Assembly (NCBI RefSeq): GCF_040448695.1
Contig: NZ_CP159307.1
Location: 620,001 to 684,000 of the forward strand
Length of the DNA stretch: 64,000 bases
Direction of reading: 5' to 3'
DNA from: Dehalogenimonas sp. 4OHTPN
Lineage (GTDB): Bacteria; Chloroflexota; Dehalococcoidia; Dehalococcoidales; Dehalococcoidaceae
Part shown: piece by piece, positions 46,401 to 54,400 of the stretch
How positions within the stretch are numbered: the stretch's first letter is position 1
How the letters are laid out: each line of letters begins with the position of its first letter
Notes under the pieces: model-generated
Databases searched by the model: none
Told to the model about the DNA's origin: nothing
Seen by the model: the letters and a program-made list of their open reading frames with translations, nothing else
Translations under genes and position numbers: made by a program

Positions 46401-47456
46401 GGCGTCTACGTACAGATCTTCGTCTTCTCGTTCCCATGATAACGCGCCAAACAGCGGTTCCAAATACCGTTCAAATGAGAAATCAGGCAATGATTGATGT
46501 AAAACCTGAACCGCTGCGCAAGCTGTAGCAACAAGGTGTGGTTGATCAGATCCAAGAAGGCTTATCACGGTGCCTTCAACCAGACTCTGGTCTTGACTTA
46601 TAAATACCTTTAGAGCCTCTTCAACACCATCGCGATGCTTTTTTCTTCCTCGTATGCGAGGGCTTGGGAAAGGATCAACCGGCGAAGAAAGCCAGGAAAC
46701 TGCACTACTTACCAATGTTGGAGTTAATTTGATCTGCCCTTGTTTGAGGCCTTCTGCGATCAACATACAGGCCGAATCAACATTCCTACCCTCATCGAGA
46801 GCGATATTTGCCCCTTTGATAGCAATTGAGACGATGTTCTGATTGTACTGTCCAGCTAAACGTAGAATCTCCAGTACGCCACCTCCCACCTGCTGGTCGA
46901 GGACCGCGCCAATAAGAACCGCGGCTAATTTTTCCGATATTATTTGGGGTTTATGCTTTGTACCCTGAAGGAGCTTGTCCACCGCTTCGCATTTGTGTTC
47001 CTCGATGATGAGTAGCCCGGCTAATTCACGTGCCGTTGCGTCGCTCTCGATATCCGACTCAAGTACGGCCTTTGGATTAATCGGGATCAATCCTTTCAGT
47101 AGTTGGTTAGCATTTCCTACTTCGTTTTTCCTCTTTGCGCGCTCTTGAATTTTCGAGATAACACCCTCTCCGTAATTGTCAGAACTCACGAGGACGTGAT
47201 GTGGACAATCAACGCAGTTACCTTCAATGAAGATAGATGCCGTGTCCTTGATCGTCATCCCTGAATAACCATGATGGAAACGGCAACCAATACGTTTTGC
47301 CCCAATCGGGAGATCGACCATTTGACCAACAAGACTAACGTTTTCTTGATATATTACCAGGTGCTTACACCAGTTCTTTACACGTTGTTGGGGCACATCC
47401 TCGAGTTCCAACCGGATAATCTCGTCAATTTGTTTCTGCAAATTCTTACGAACCAT
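43407..47456 (-). CDS. HEAT-repeat scaffold with C-terminal PD-(D/E)XK-like nuclease domain
   Basis: 1,349 residues from ATG 47456, chosen because a TATAAT box ends 9 bases before it; the frame opens at 47483, upstream of that box. Residues 40-90 hold a Cys/His cluster (C-R-F-H-H, G-N-C-V-D-C-P-H-H). Residues about 150-1000 are tandem helical repeats of HEAT/ARM/TPR type. Residues 1010-1170 are beta-rich. The C-terminus has F-L-D-V-L-A near 1244 and V-E-L-K-V near 1252, the D...ExK core of restriction-type nucleases, then Q-V-T-Q-Y. Lower GC than its neighbours and on the opposite strand, it looks like acquired cargo, probably defensive. No named system recognised. Confidence 0.6.
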   Translation of the reverse strand: MVRKNLQKQIDEIIRLELEDVPQQRVKNWCKHLVIYQENVSLVGQMVDLPIGAKRIGCRFHHGYSGMTIKDTASIFIEGNCVDCPHHVLVSSDNYGEGVISKIQERAKRKNEVGNANQLLKGLIPINPKAVLESDIESDATARELAGLLIIEEHKCEAVDKLLQGTKHKPQIISEKLAAVLIGAVLDQQVGGGVLEILRLAGQYNQNIVSIAIKGANIALDEGRNVDSACMLIAEGLKQGQIKLTPTLVSSAVSWLSSPVDPFPSPRIRGRKKHRDGVEEALKVFISQDQSLVEGTVISLLGSDQPHLVATACAAVQVLHQSLPDFSFERYLEPLFGALSWEREDEDLYVDASICQTCAKIMVSEPLVISKEILAAIIKASEELQEALLHVFIRDEALAFAEVWIEPLLNLLANDRLAEQTKFKVSEMLSIISKDRPDVIYAHITGLFGVLAIVCDLEDKRHKLVREEERDEISFIEYQSNISALSGTARNLREIIENVGNTDAERTLSEIESLISRTSSKIAASFKRELILLLGDFGHRHPELSSKIIPIIFPHLVDNESYMVRGAAAEAFSEIAMRDGTYLPENVVLVLAALLSDEYLYPVRVATEAFEWIQVKDFQTAGKVVNALVGIYFVYKQDQSQGHLIEKASVALVNVANSHTQFLPYAAQVAADLANNPYFYSAKDGLRSLRRLASQHKEYQSIYLLSLLDHYSRYDLEITSSRANYHSGKSDSEFEKLYSVSPEVIRSEITKLMTVAHGQKEPYNLIHFASLLIYVGIFEEAAQLLRSYVTLLPEEERYAWDRSTHTALALLLDAETALKDSHLSKAKESMEKALEELGSRANPKRNLPFGLEQSIPKEKVRPYFYITWLQIRLLWLNLSDDPAEAGQALEKVVQQIKELKLEANDQRVLDFHEELAIAAKFLSEWYQCVLNGDSEQVVKREAIKGHLSEALKGLQTNDSELLKTRIKDHLIKVDSLSATNGMTGLLQELILDPMPIPQYDLPIPEHWHSPIKRNNLEISSEEKHLHSHANVAFAKVLIDGQEIPKIVTIVAGRIHDIKIVIELSRVNTCKQELRLAPLSVLPEQEYIFPRQSVPLIDGENTYEIKGHLKFNNAQSELSEPIDTRIQVFLVKPDGSNESCTVFGQSHLKFKIRDEARLLAHGKAEASAVDKVFKNLDSIVSDFKTSPYPEEREIITCLINYAGYQLKDPSFTNAEIDEKEFQRDLTRYLCIKIGRNDVFREIKSGRGFLDVLALGIPVELKVFRGYEKLEHFAGTSLPQVTQYTISQERSVGILCILDTSDRTTATPNLIDDVMIRKGETEMGIDPSPEGVIGVVTIIIRGASRSASKLR

Positions 47457-47465
47457 TGTGGCGTC

Positions 47466-47495
47466 ATTATAACACTGACCCAAGGGGGGTGATAA
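47466..47495 (-). promoter_or_regulatory. Near-leaderless promoter of the HEAT/nuclease gene
   Basis: Minus strand: TTATCA (47490-47495), 18-base spacer, TATAAT (47466-47471) with TG one base upstream (extended -10). The predicted leader before ATG 47456 is about 3 nt. Confidence 0.5.
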
Positions 47496-47624
47496 ACGTG
47501 CTAGTTCTTCGGAGTGTTCAAAGTGACTTTTTGTTTGACAATGAAGCTGGAAAAACGCGCAAACGTACCTTAAAAACCGAATAGAAAAACCTTGACCTGA
47601 ACGCTTGCCCGAAAGGGGGAAAGC

Positions 47625-48464
47625 GTGAGTTCAAGCGTAGCAGTAACAGGAGAACACAGCCGGCCTGGGGGCTTCTGTAGCCGGTGTCACCGGGTTTGGG
47701 TGCTAAAAGAAAGGCAAGGCGTTTGCCGATGGTGCGGAAAGGTCGCCACCTGTCAGACCACTTCAACAAGCGCCTTGCGTGGCTTCAAGTCTAGTCGAAG
47801 CTCAAGCTCAAAGCAAGCCGACACCAACGGGAACGGCTATGACAATCTTTCCGGCAACTGGTTTACCTTCTATACCATCGCCTCGAAGTTCAGCCACAAA
47901 GCCAAGCCGGATGAACGGGATGACCTTCTCCACGACATCATCATCACCCTCGCCGATGTCGAAAGGAATAACGGACATCATCAGTTTACCGAAGCGGCTA
48001 TGTATCGTATCGCCAGCCGCGCCCAAGCTCTCTACTGGCGGAAGCGATACCGGATGGACAACGGCCTGACCTGCGGGGATTGTAGCAAGGCACAACGGCG
48101 GAAGTGTAAAGAGAACTGGCTGTTTGCGGCCTGTCCCAAAGCGGTAAAGCTCGAAAGCCTGAATAAACCGGTCATAGACGAGGAAGGCAACACCACCGAA
48201 CTCGGCGATCTGATTGCCGACGACAGGGCTTTGGACCTCGATGCCTGGCTGGATGCCAATACATTCTTGCTACAATGCCCCGACAGGCTAATCGCCATCG
48301 CCGAAAAGCGGCGGGACGGGTTAGCCCTCGACAATGCCGAAATGATTTACCTTTGCCGCTTTCGGAAACGGGAACAAAAAAGCCTGTTTTCCGGTGAAAG
48401 GTTTTCGCCCGTTTTCGCAACTAATACAGTGGGAGCTTCGGCTATGCCAGCGGTTTGCGGGTAG
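47625..48464 (+). CDS. Zinc-finger, sigma-factor-like protein
   Basis: 279 residues, GTG start with an AAAGGGGGAA site. An N-terminal four-Cys cluster (C-S-R-C-H ... C-R-W-C-G, 18-37) is followed by a Ser-rich linker. Then comes a helical region with K-A-K-P-D-E-R-D-D-L-L-H-D-I-I-I-T-L-A-D-V (about 93-113), resembling sigma-70 region 2 or small phage sigma-like proteins. A second Cys cluster (C-G-D-C ... C-K) follows near 150. It may steer RNA polymerase to late genes; alternatively a primase-like or DNA-binding protein. Confidence 0.55.
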   Translation: MSSSVAVTGEHSRPGGFCSRCHRVWVLKERQGVCRWCGKVATCQTTSTSALRGFKSSRSSSSKQADTNGNGYDNLSGNWFTFYTIASKFSHKAKPDERDDLLHDIIITLADVERNNGHHQFTEAAMYRIASRAQALYWRKRYRMDNGLTCGDCSKAQRRKCKENWLFAACPKAVKLESLNKPVIDEEGNTTELGDLIADDRALDLDAWLDANTFLLQCPDRLIAIAEKRRDGLALDNAEMIYLCRFRKREQKSLFSGERFSPVFATNTVGASAMPAVCG

Positions 48465-48491
48465 CCGATAGCTTACTACTAGGCGAAGCCG

Positions 48492-49832
48492 ATGGAGTTG
48501 CCCACCTATCGGATAGCAAGAGGGGGTCGGACAATCGAACAACTGAATATCGAGGGCAAGCGTTCAGGTCAGGGCTTTTTAGCGCACAAGGCGGTACTGG
48601 TAAGCGCCTTATCAAGAGCACTCGCCGAAAGGGCGATGCTTCTTGACCTCACCATCGGGCGGAAAGGCTTTCTCACCTACCTTAAGTCTTTAGGCGGGTC
48701 TAACATCGTGAAAATAGTCCCGTCTAACGGCGATGCCAGCGTATCGCGGGTCGCCGGAAAATGCCTCAAGGTGGTCTGCGGAGCCAACACCAGCTACCTC
48801 GAACACATGGCCTGGGTCGGCGAAAAGACACCCCTTACCCTGTGCGACATCAGGGTCAGCCCCTCAAACTCGGTTAGCCCCAACCTCGGCGCGACGGAGC
48901 TTTCGGACGCCCTGTCAAGGGTACTGCCGTTCACCTCGGATGAGACGACACGCCCCATTCTCCAGTGCGTTCTCTTTCGAGTGAAAGACGGCAAGCTAAC
49001 CCTTGTCAGTGCTGACGGCTACCGCCTCGCCGTCCTAACACTTCCATTCGACGGGTATGAGGGACAGGTGCTCGTTAGCCGCGATGACCTCAAGGGCGTC
49101 ACCGGAGCTTTGAAACGGGCGCGGCGGGTAAGACTGTCGCTGGACAAGAACGGCGACAAAGACCCGATGAGCCTAGTGCTCGACACGGAGCTAATCCGTT
49201 ACACGTGGCGAGGATGCGGCGGGAACTTCCCGGACTACGAGAAACTCATACCCGCCGAAACAAACACCCGCGCCAGCTTCGACACCAACGAAGCGATGAA
49301 GGCGGTTAGCTCATTAAAGGTCGTCGCCAACGTCAAGGCTTGGGCCGTTGACCTCGCCATCGGGGACGGCAAGGTAATCGTTAGTTCCACCGATGACAAG
49401 GGGACGGCGGAGATACCCGCCGACACCACCGGCGAGCCTATCAAGATTAGGCTTGACGGCGGATACCTCGCCGAAGCGTTAAGGGCTTGCGGCGGCATGG
49501 TTGAGCTAAGGGTCAAGGACGCAAGGTCGCCGATGCTTTTTGCCGCGCCGGATTATGAGCTGGTGGTCATGCCGATGCTTCTGCCGGAAGCCAAGAAGCC
49601 GGCGGACACGGCCAAGACCGCCGAGCCGGACAAGGGCGAAGCACCGACACCCGCCGAACCTGCCGAGCCGAAGGTCGAGACAGCCGAGGCAGTCGCGCCG
49701 GAGCCGACAGCCGAGCCAGTACCCGCCGAGGAAGTCGCCCAAGCCGTAGCCGAGGCCGAGGCTATCACGAAGGCCGAGAAACCGAAGGCCAAGAAGCACA
49801 ATAAGGCGAAAGAACCAGTAGCCGTAGCCTGA
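48492..49832 (+). CDS. DnaN-like sliding clamp with N- and C-terminal extensions
   Basis: 446 residues. Residues about 133-375 match beta-clamp domains: T-T-R-P-I-L-Q-C-V-L-F, L-V-S-A-D-G-Y-R-L-A-V (the diagnostic D-G-Y/H-R-L-A motif), then G-N-F-P-D-Y-E-K-L-I-P and the terminal V-V-M-P-M-L-L-P, which parallels the host clamp's final M-P-M-R-L. There are about two clamp domains instead of three, an N-terminal 130-residue region of unknown fold, and a 75-residue Ala/Glu/Pro/Lys tail. An element-encoded processivity factor, suggesting partly autonomous replication. Confidence 0.75.
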   Translation: MELPTYRIARGGRTIEQLNIEGKRSGQGFLAHKAVLVSALSRALAERAMLLDLTIGRKGFLTYLKSLGGSNIVKIVPSNGDASVSRVAGKCLKVVCGANTSYLEHMAWVGEKTPLTLCDIRVSPSNSVSPNLGATELSDALSRVLPFTSDETTRPILQCVLFRVKDGKLTLVSADGYRLAVLTLPFDGYEGQVLVSRDDLKGVTGALKRARRVRLSLDKNGDKDPMSLVLDTELIRYTWRGCGGNFPDYEKLIPAETNTRASFDTNEAMKAVSSLKVVANVKAWAVDLAIGDGKVIVSSTDDKGTAEIPADTTGEPIKIRLDGGYLAEALRACGGMVELRVKDARSPMLFAAPDYELVVMPMLLPEAKKPADTAKTAEPDKGEAPTPAEPAEPKVETAEAVAPEPTAEPVPAEEVAQAVAEAEAITKAEKPKAKKHNKAKEPVAVA

Positions 49833-49878
49833 AAAAACCTGAACTTGAACGCTTGAACTCGCAAAACAGCCGCACATG

Positions 49879-49905
49879 AAGGGGTGTCAAAACCCCTTTT
49901 TGTGC
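49879..49905 (+). terminator. Terminator after the clamp gene
   Basis: A 7-bp stem (49879-49885 with 49892-49898), 6-base loop, then a run of Ts. The TTTCTTTTT tract further on strengthens it. Confidence 0.65.
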
Positions 49906-49916
49906 TTTCTTTTTGT

Positions 49917-49964
49917 AAAGGGGATATTCCTGCCCCACGCGGCGGGAGTATCCCCTTTCGTTTT
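49917..49964 (+). terminator. Second hairpin in tandem
   Basis: A perfect 10-bp outer stem AAAGGGGATA (49917-49926) with TATCCCCTTT (49949-49958), with further pairing inside and a TTTT run after a CG. Either a backup terminator or a leader hairpin for the downstream small genes. The stretch 49833-50003 contains no credible gene. Confidence 0.5.
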
Positions 49965-50003
49965 GGCTGAAAACGGGCAAGTCCAGAAGCCAGAGGAAGA
50001 CCG

Positions 50004-50081
50004 ATGGCGAAAGAAAAAACGCCGGAACCAGGCGAATACGCCCGCCGCGGTTTCAGGCTAGAGAGGAGAAGACAGGTATGA
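50004..50081 (+). CDS. 25-residue basic peptide ORF, coupled to the next gene
   Basis: ATG 50004 with a GAGGA site; the TGA at 50079-50081 overlaps the next ATG (50078). The product is Lys/Arg/Glu-rich (R-L-E-R-R-R-Q-V at the end). Probably a translational-coupling leader; it may not be a functional protein. Confidence 0.3.
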   Translation: MAKEKTPEPGEYARRGFRLERRRQV

Positions 50082-50380
50082 ACGGATTACTAGTGATCAA
50101 TCCCGTCGTTCCTTTAGGCCAAGTAGTGGCCACCCGGGGGGTTTATACGCTAGCCAGTGAGAAGCCAGACTTTGCCGAGTTCATGCGCCGTTCCTTGAAC
50201 CGACATGCCCAGGGCGATTGAGGCAATCTCGATGAGGCGGATAGGCAGGAGAATGAGTTGAGCCTGAAACAAGGCTTCAGAATACTCTCCGCCTATGAGG
50301 CCGAAGGCTTGCCCAAAATCTGGATAATCACCGAGGCCGATCGGTCAGCAACGACGATACTGTTCCCTGAGGAATACTGA
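50078..50380 (+). pseudogene. Conserved small element protein interrupted by in-frame TGA
   Basis: A single frame of 101 codons from ATG 50078 (GAGGAG site) to TGA 50378-50380, broken by one TGA at 50219-50221 (codon 48). The sequence after it (N-L-D-E-A-D-R-Q-E-N-E-L-S-L-K-Q-G-F-R, then K-I-W-I-I-T-E-A-D-R-S-A-T-T-I-L and P-E-E-Y) is the conserved part of a small protein family common on Firmicutes and Chloroflexota elements. From memory, members have G-D-W-G where this gene has G-D-stop-G, so TGG appears to have become TGA. Either a recent nonsense mutation or readthrough. Confidence 0.7.
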
Positions 50381-50466
50381 CCTTTCACGACCCTGTTTGC
50401 CGGCTCAGGGTTTATCAATAGCTGGTGAATATGACGGGCTGATATGCCCGGATGGGGGGTGTAACT

Positions 50467-50763
50467 TTGCCAATTAAATGGAGTGCCCTTAAAGTCAGCG
50501 AGGCGATGGACATGGTAGAAGAATTCGTCGACCAGGCTACCGAACCGCTGGAACAGGCCAGGCTTGTTGCGATCGCGGCGAGAGGTATTGCTGACATACC
50601 GCAATATGTTGATGAGCGCTTAGCCCATCTTACTGCCAGCATCGGACGCATCGACCATATAAAAAGCTCGATAAAGACAGTACGCGAGTCATTGCCCAAC
50701 GGCGCCGTGGCAGTAGAGCAGCAACGGATCGAAAGTGGCAACCAGCTCGTCTTGGTGGACTGA
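50467..50763 (+). CDS. Small helical element protein
   Basis: 98 residues from TTG 50467, chosen because the GGGGGGTG purine run lies just upstream and because it gives the M-P-I-K-W-S-A-L-K-V-S-E-A-M-D start I recall for this family; ATG 50452 is the alternative. Entirely helical: E-E-F-V-D-Q-A-T-E-P-L-E-Q-A-R, then L-P/I-P-Q-Y-V-D-E-R-L-A-H-L, and S-S-I-K-T-V-R-E-S-L-P-N-G-A. Recurrent next to the previous gene in related elements, as I recall. Function unknown. Confidence 0.55.
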   Translation: MPIKWSALKVSEAMDMVEEFVDQATEPLEQARLVAIAARGIADIPQYVDERLAHLTASIGRIDHIKSSIKTVRESLPNGAVAVEQQRIESGNQLVLVD

Positions 50764-50823
50764 TCAACCCACGATTCCGATTCAAAGGAGAACCCATACA
50801 AAATACTTGAAAGCGAGGGGATA

Positions 50824-51300
50824 ATGCCGGGTCAACTTGATCTATTCCAAGGCATCAAACTTACGGAGCCGGAAACGAAAACGACGGTGAGGCTCGGCCA
50901 AAGGGCCGCCCAAGTGGCGTTGCGACAGAAGCAACAGATAGCAGCAATACGTCTCATGGAAATACTCCATGAACTCGAAGGGAAAGACATTTTCATCGGC
51001 TCTTACAGCGCTGGTGGCGGCCACTTCTGGCTTGCCAACTTGAAGCTCTCCAGGCTAAGAGTCGAATCGTTCAGGACTGAGCGTGATGAATCCGTCCCGC
51101 CATCGGTGGTTGTCTTATGGGGAGCTAGAGACGCCTGCATCAGGATATTCGTAGATTGTCTTTCGGGTGTCCGTGAACAAGAGTATCAGGAATACCACCA
51201 CTATCTCTTGGACTTCTGGAATGGTTTCGGTGAAAGCCCAATCAACAACTACCGGTCGCACTATGCTTGTTTGGCCGTAACCAAGTTCAAGGATCAATAG
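50824..51300 (+). CDS. Uncharacterised element protein (158 aa)
   Basis: 158 residues. Starts M-P-G-Q-L-D-L-F, a segment resembling clamp-binding Q-x-x-L-x-L-F peptides (here G-Q-L-D-L-F), which may be meaningful beside an element-encoded sliding clamp. The centre is alpha/beta (H-E-L-E-G-K-D-I-F-I-G-S-Y-S-A-G-G-G-H-F-W) and the C-terminus aromatic. A strong terminator follows, so this closes the element's rightward transcript. No family recognised. Confidence 0.5.
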   Translation: MPGQLDLFQGIKLTEPETKTTVRLGQRAAQVALRQKQQIAAIRLMEILHELEGKDIFIGSYSAGGGHFWLANLKLSRLRVESFRTERDESVPPSVVVLWGARDACIRIFVDCLSGVREQEYQEYHHYLLDFWNGFGESPINNYRSHYACLAVTKFKDQ

Positions 51301-51324
51301 ATCGGATCATGAAAGTCGGTTGAA

Positions 51325-51368
51325 AAAGGGGGAACCCGAGAAGATTTTCCGGGTTCCCCCTTTATTTT
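51325..51368 (+). terminator. Very strong intrinsic terminator
   Basis: A perfect 14-bp stem (51325-51338 with 51350-51363), 11-base loop and a TTTATTTTG tract. It separates the element genes from the minus-strand defence cassette and may work in both directions, because the upstream arm is preceded by an A run. Confidence 0.9.
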
Positions 51369-51484
51369 GTCCATCTAGCTGCGTATTTCGGAGCAAATCG
51401 CCCACACTATCGGAGGAAAACCGACCGTCAGTCTATGTCAATTTTCAGCGAAAGCCGCACCCAAGTATATTTTAAGCAAATTGG

Positions 51485-54400
51485 CTAGTTCCATGATCGA
51501 TTCAATTTCAATAGCAGGTCGTTAATATTTGCCTTAACCAACTCGAATCGCTTTTTTAGGCCCTCCATCGTTAGATCCTGGAGTTTAACCCAAGTTGGGT
51601 CGGAGGGGCTTGGCGCTATTTCAGATAAATCAATGAGGCGCATTAGTGGGGTAATAGGATAGTTGAAACGTTTGAGGTTTCTCACGGCTTCTTTGGTGAA
51701 CCCTGCTAGGTTTGGACCTTGGATGACAGAACCGGGAAATCTGGACAAGGCTATATCAACATAGGTTGCCTCAAGCAGTAGCTGCTTTCCCTTTTCGACC
51801 AAAGCTGACCGGGCTTCTTCCATCTGTGCTTCATTATGCTGTTGGACTGTCTTTTTGAACTCTTCAATTCTGCTGGAGAAATCTGAATCAACCTGAGTCA
51901 GTTGATCGGGCGACAGCGAAACCTTGGGTTTTTCCAGGCAGGTGACAAGGTCCGAAAGCGTTAAGATCGGCCTTGGAACGCCTTCATTGCATGAATAATA
52001 AACGCAGAGGGCCGGATTCTCCGAGCTTTTCCTGACCATCCAACTTGGAAAGTCTTGTGATCTAAGAGTGTCAACTGCTTCGAGTAACCCATGGAACAAG
52101 GGCTCGCCATAGCTTATCAATTTCAATGAGTTGGGATTTCGATCGAAAAGTTCCGGGTTGAAAGTTGAAGGAACCGACACTCCTTCATCCCAAACCCGAT
52201 ACGTTCCAATGCGAGAGGCGTCGGAGCTAATGAGTCCCTTGGGTTCCAATGCCTGTAAAAGACTGCATTCGATTTCAGCCTGGGTAACCGGAGGCATAGA
52301 CTTGGGGGCCTGAATGACGTCTTCGGGAAGATATTTATCCAAACTGAGGCTATTCACCTGCCGCTCATCAATATCGCGCTTGATGGCCTCTATCTCGGAA
52401 GTCAAAAGCAATTGTCTGGCTCCGCCTGTCTCCATGGCTGCCGTTTGGATGACTCTCGCGACTCGAGCGAGAATTGGCTGAAGATCACCTACTACGGTCT
52501 CAAACCAATTGATGCGCCCTTCGAGGGCCCTATAAATCTGCGCTTCCACTGTATTTTCATAGAAGTAATTATGTATCCAGACCTCGTCATATTTCTGCCC
52601 GATGCGGTCAATGCGGCCGATACGTTGTTCAACTCTCATCGGGTTCCACGGCATATCGTAGTTGATCATCATACCGCAAGACTGCAGGTTCAGACCCTCC
52701 GATAAGGCGTCGGTGCCAACCAGGATTTTGATCTTTTCCGCCAAGAAGTCTTTTTTGATCGTATCTTTCGTCGTGCCCTTCCAGGCGGTGCCGTCCCACA
52801 CTTCCCCGCCGCGCCCAGAATAACAAGCCACGGCTTGCCCGTAGACCGCACGAAGGTGCTCTCGGAGATAGTCCATGGTATCGGTATACAAAGTAAAGAT
52901 AATGATCGTCTCTCGTTTCCGAAAAAGGTCGTCCAGTTGGCGCAATAACTGCTCAACTTTGGAGTCAGCTGCCAATGGATGAATCTGCCCCATGAAATCT
53001 TCGATATATGCTATCTCGTCGTGGTAGATCGAGCGCTCTGGTGTTGCTAACTCCTCCAGGACATCGCTGTCCAGGTCGTCGTCTTCCACATCTTCGTCTG
53101 TGAGGCCGCCGTTAGGCAAAGCCTCAGGTTCTCCCCGCAGGAATTTTAGACGCCGAGTGAGGCTTTGACTCATTGCATAAAAGCTTGATGTTAACCTTCT
53201 ACGGTAGACGGTCATGATAAAGCCCAGGCCTTTGCGCTCAGCCTCGTACCTTTTGTAGAAGTGCGAAATGTATTCCTCGATCTTAAGGTAAAGCAGCATT
53301 TCTTCATCGCGCATCTTGATCCAATTCAGGTGCGGACGGCGGGTGGGGACCTTCTTGCCTCCCAACAGGCCTCGCTTTTGGTACTCCCGGAGGAGAGCCC
53401 GCGTATTGCGCATAATAAACCGGGCAAGCGGGGTGTGGCGGCGCACGAATTCTGAAAGAACGGCTTTGCCGACTGGATTCAGTTGAGAGATTTCGGCAAC
53501 CGCTTTTGAAGAATAGGGCAAATTCTTAATTGTCTCCCAGGTTACCAAGCCGATTCGCCTCAGTGCTACTGAGTCAAAGGCCGGATCTATTGCTCCGCCA
53601 TGGTCTAAATAATCCCGAACCATCTTGAGCAGAAACGGCCAGTCAGCCTCAGAGCCCTGCCTTATCTCATCGAAAAAGCGTGTAAAATTTGCATCCGAGG
53701 CGCCCCAGCGTCCCCCAAGCCCGAGCACCGCAAGGAGGTCCCAGACTTCCCGGGGATCCACCTGCATCGGAGTGGCAGTGAGCAGGATAAGGCCGCGGGT
53801 TCTTCTGGCCAACCCAGCCTCGTCCGGCTTCTCCTGCGGTCCCATCAACAGCGAAAGCAGTCGGTTGCGCCGGTATTGTCCTGACAAGAAATCCTTACGC
53901 CGAGCGTGGTGGGCCTCATCTACAAGGATTAGATCCCAAGGCTCGGCTTGGAAGAGCTCCGACATGCGGTCCCGCCGTTTGGCCAGCTGGCTGGAGGTAA
54001 TGGTCACTGGGAACGCATTCCAGGGATTGGCGCTCTCCGCAGGTAATTCCCTTCTGAAATAGTCTCTAAAAACCGAGCCGTCATAGAGCGGTACGTTGAG
54101 TAGGAATTTCTCATAAAGCTCTTCTTGCCATTGGCGGCAGACGCTTTTTGGCGCCAGGATCAGGCAGCGACGGGCTCGCCCTGAGAGCGAGAGTTCTTTT
54201 AGGGCGCCACCACCCTCCAGCGTCTTTCCAAGCCCGACCTCATCACAGAGCATATATCTCGCCGGGAAAGTACCGACCAGCCTATCGACCACCTTTGATT
54301 GGTGCGGCCAGAGGTTTACTGTAGTGGCGACGCGACCGAGTAAATGCCCATTGGGAAATAGCGGTGCATCCCTGAGGAACTGGAATAGTATCCTCTCTCT

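Noticed and set aside
49873-50061. A 61-codon plus-strand frame after the clamp gene
   Set aside because: It overlaps two terminator-type hairpins and lacks a ribosome site; the coupled 25-codon ORF at 50,004 in another frame has one.
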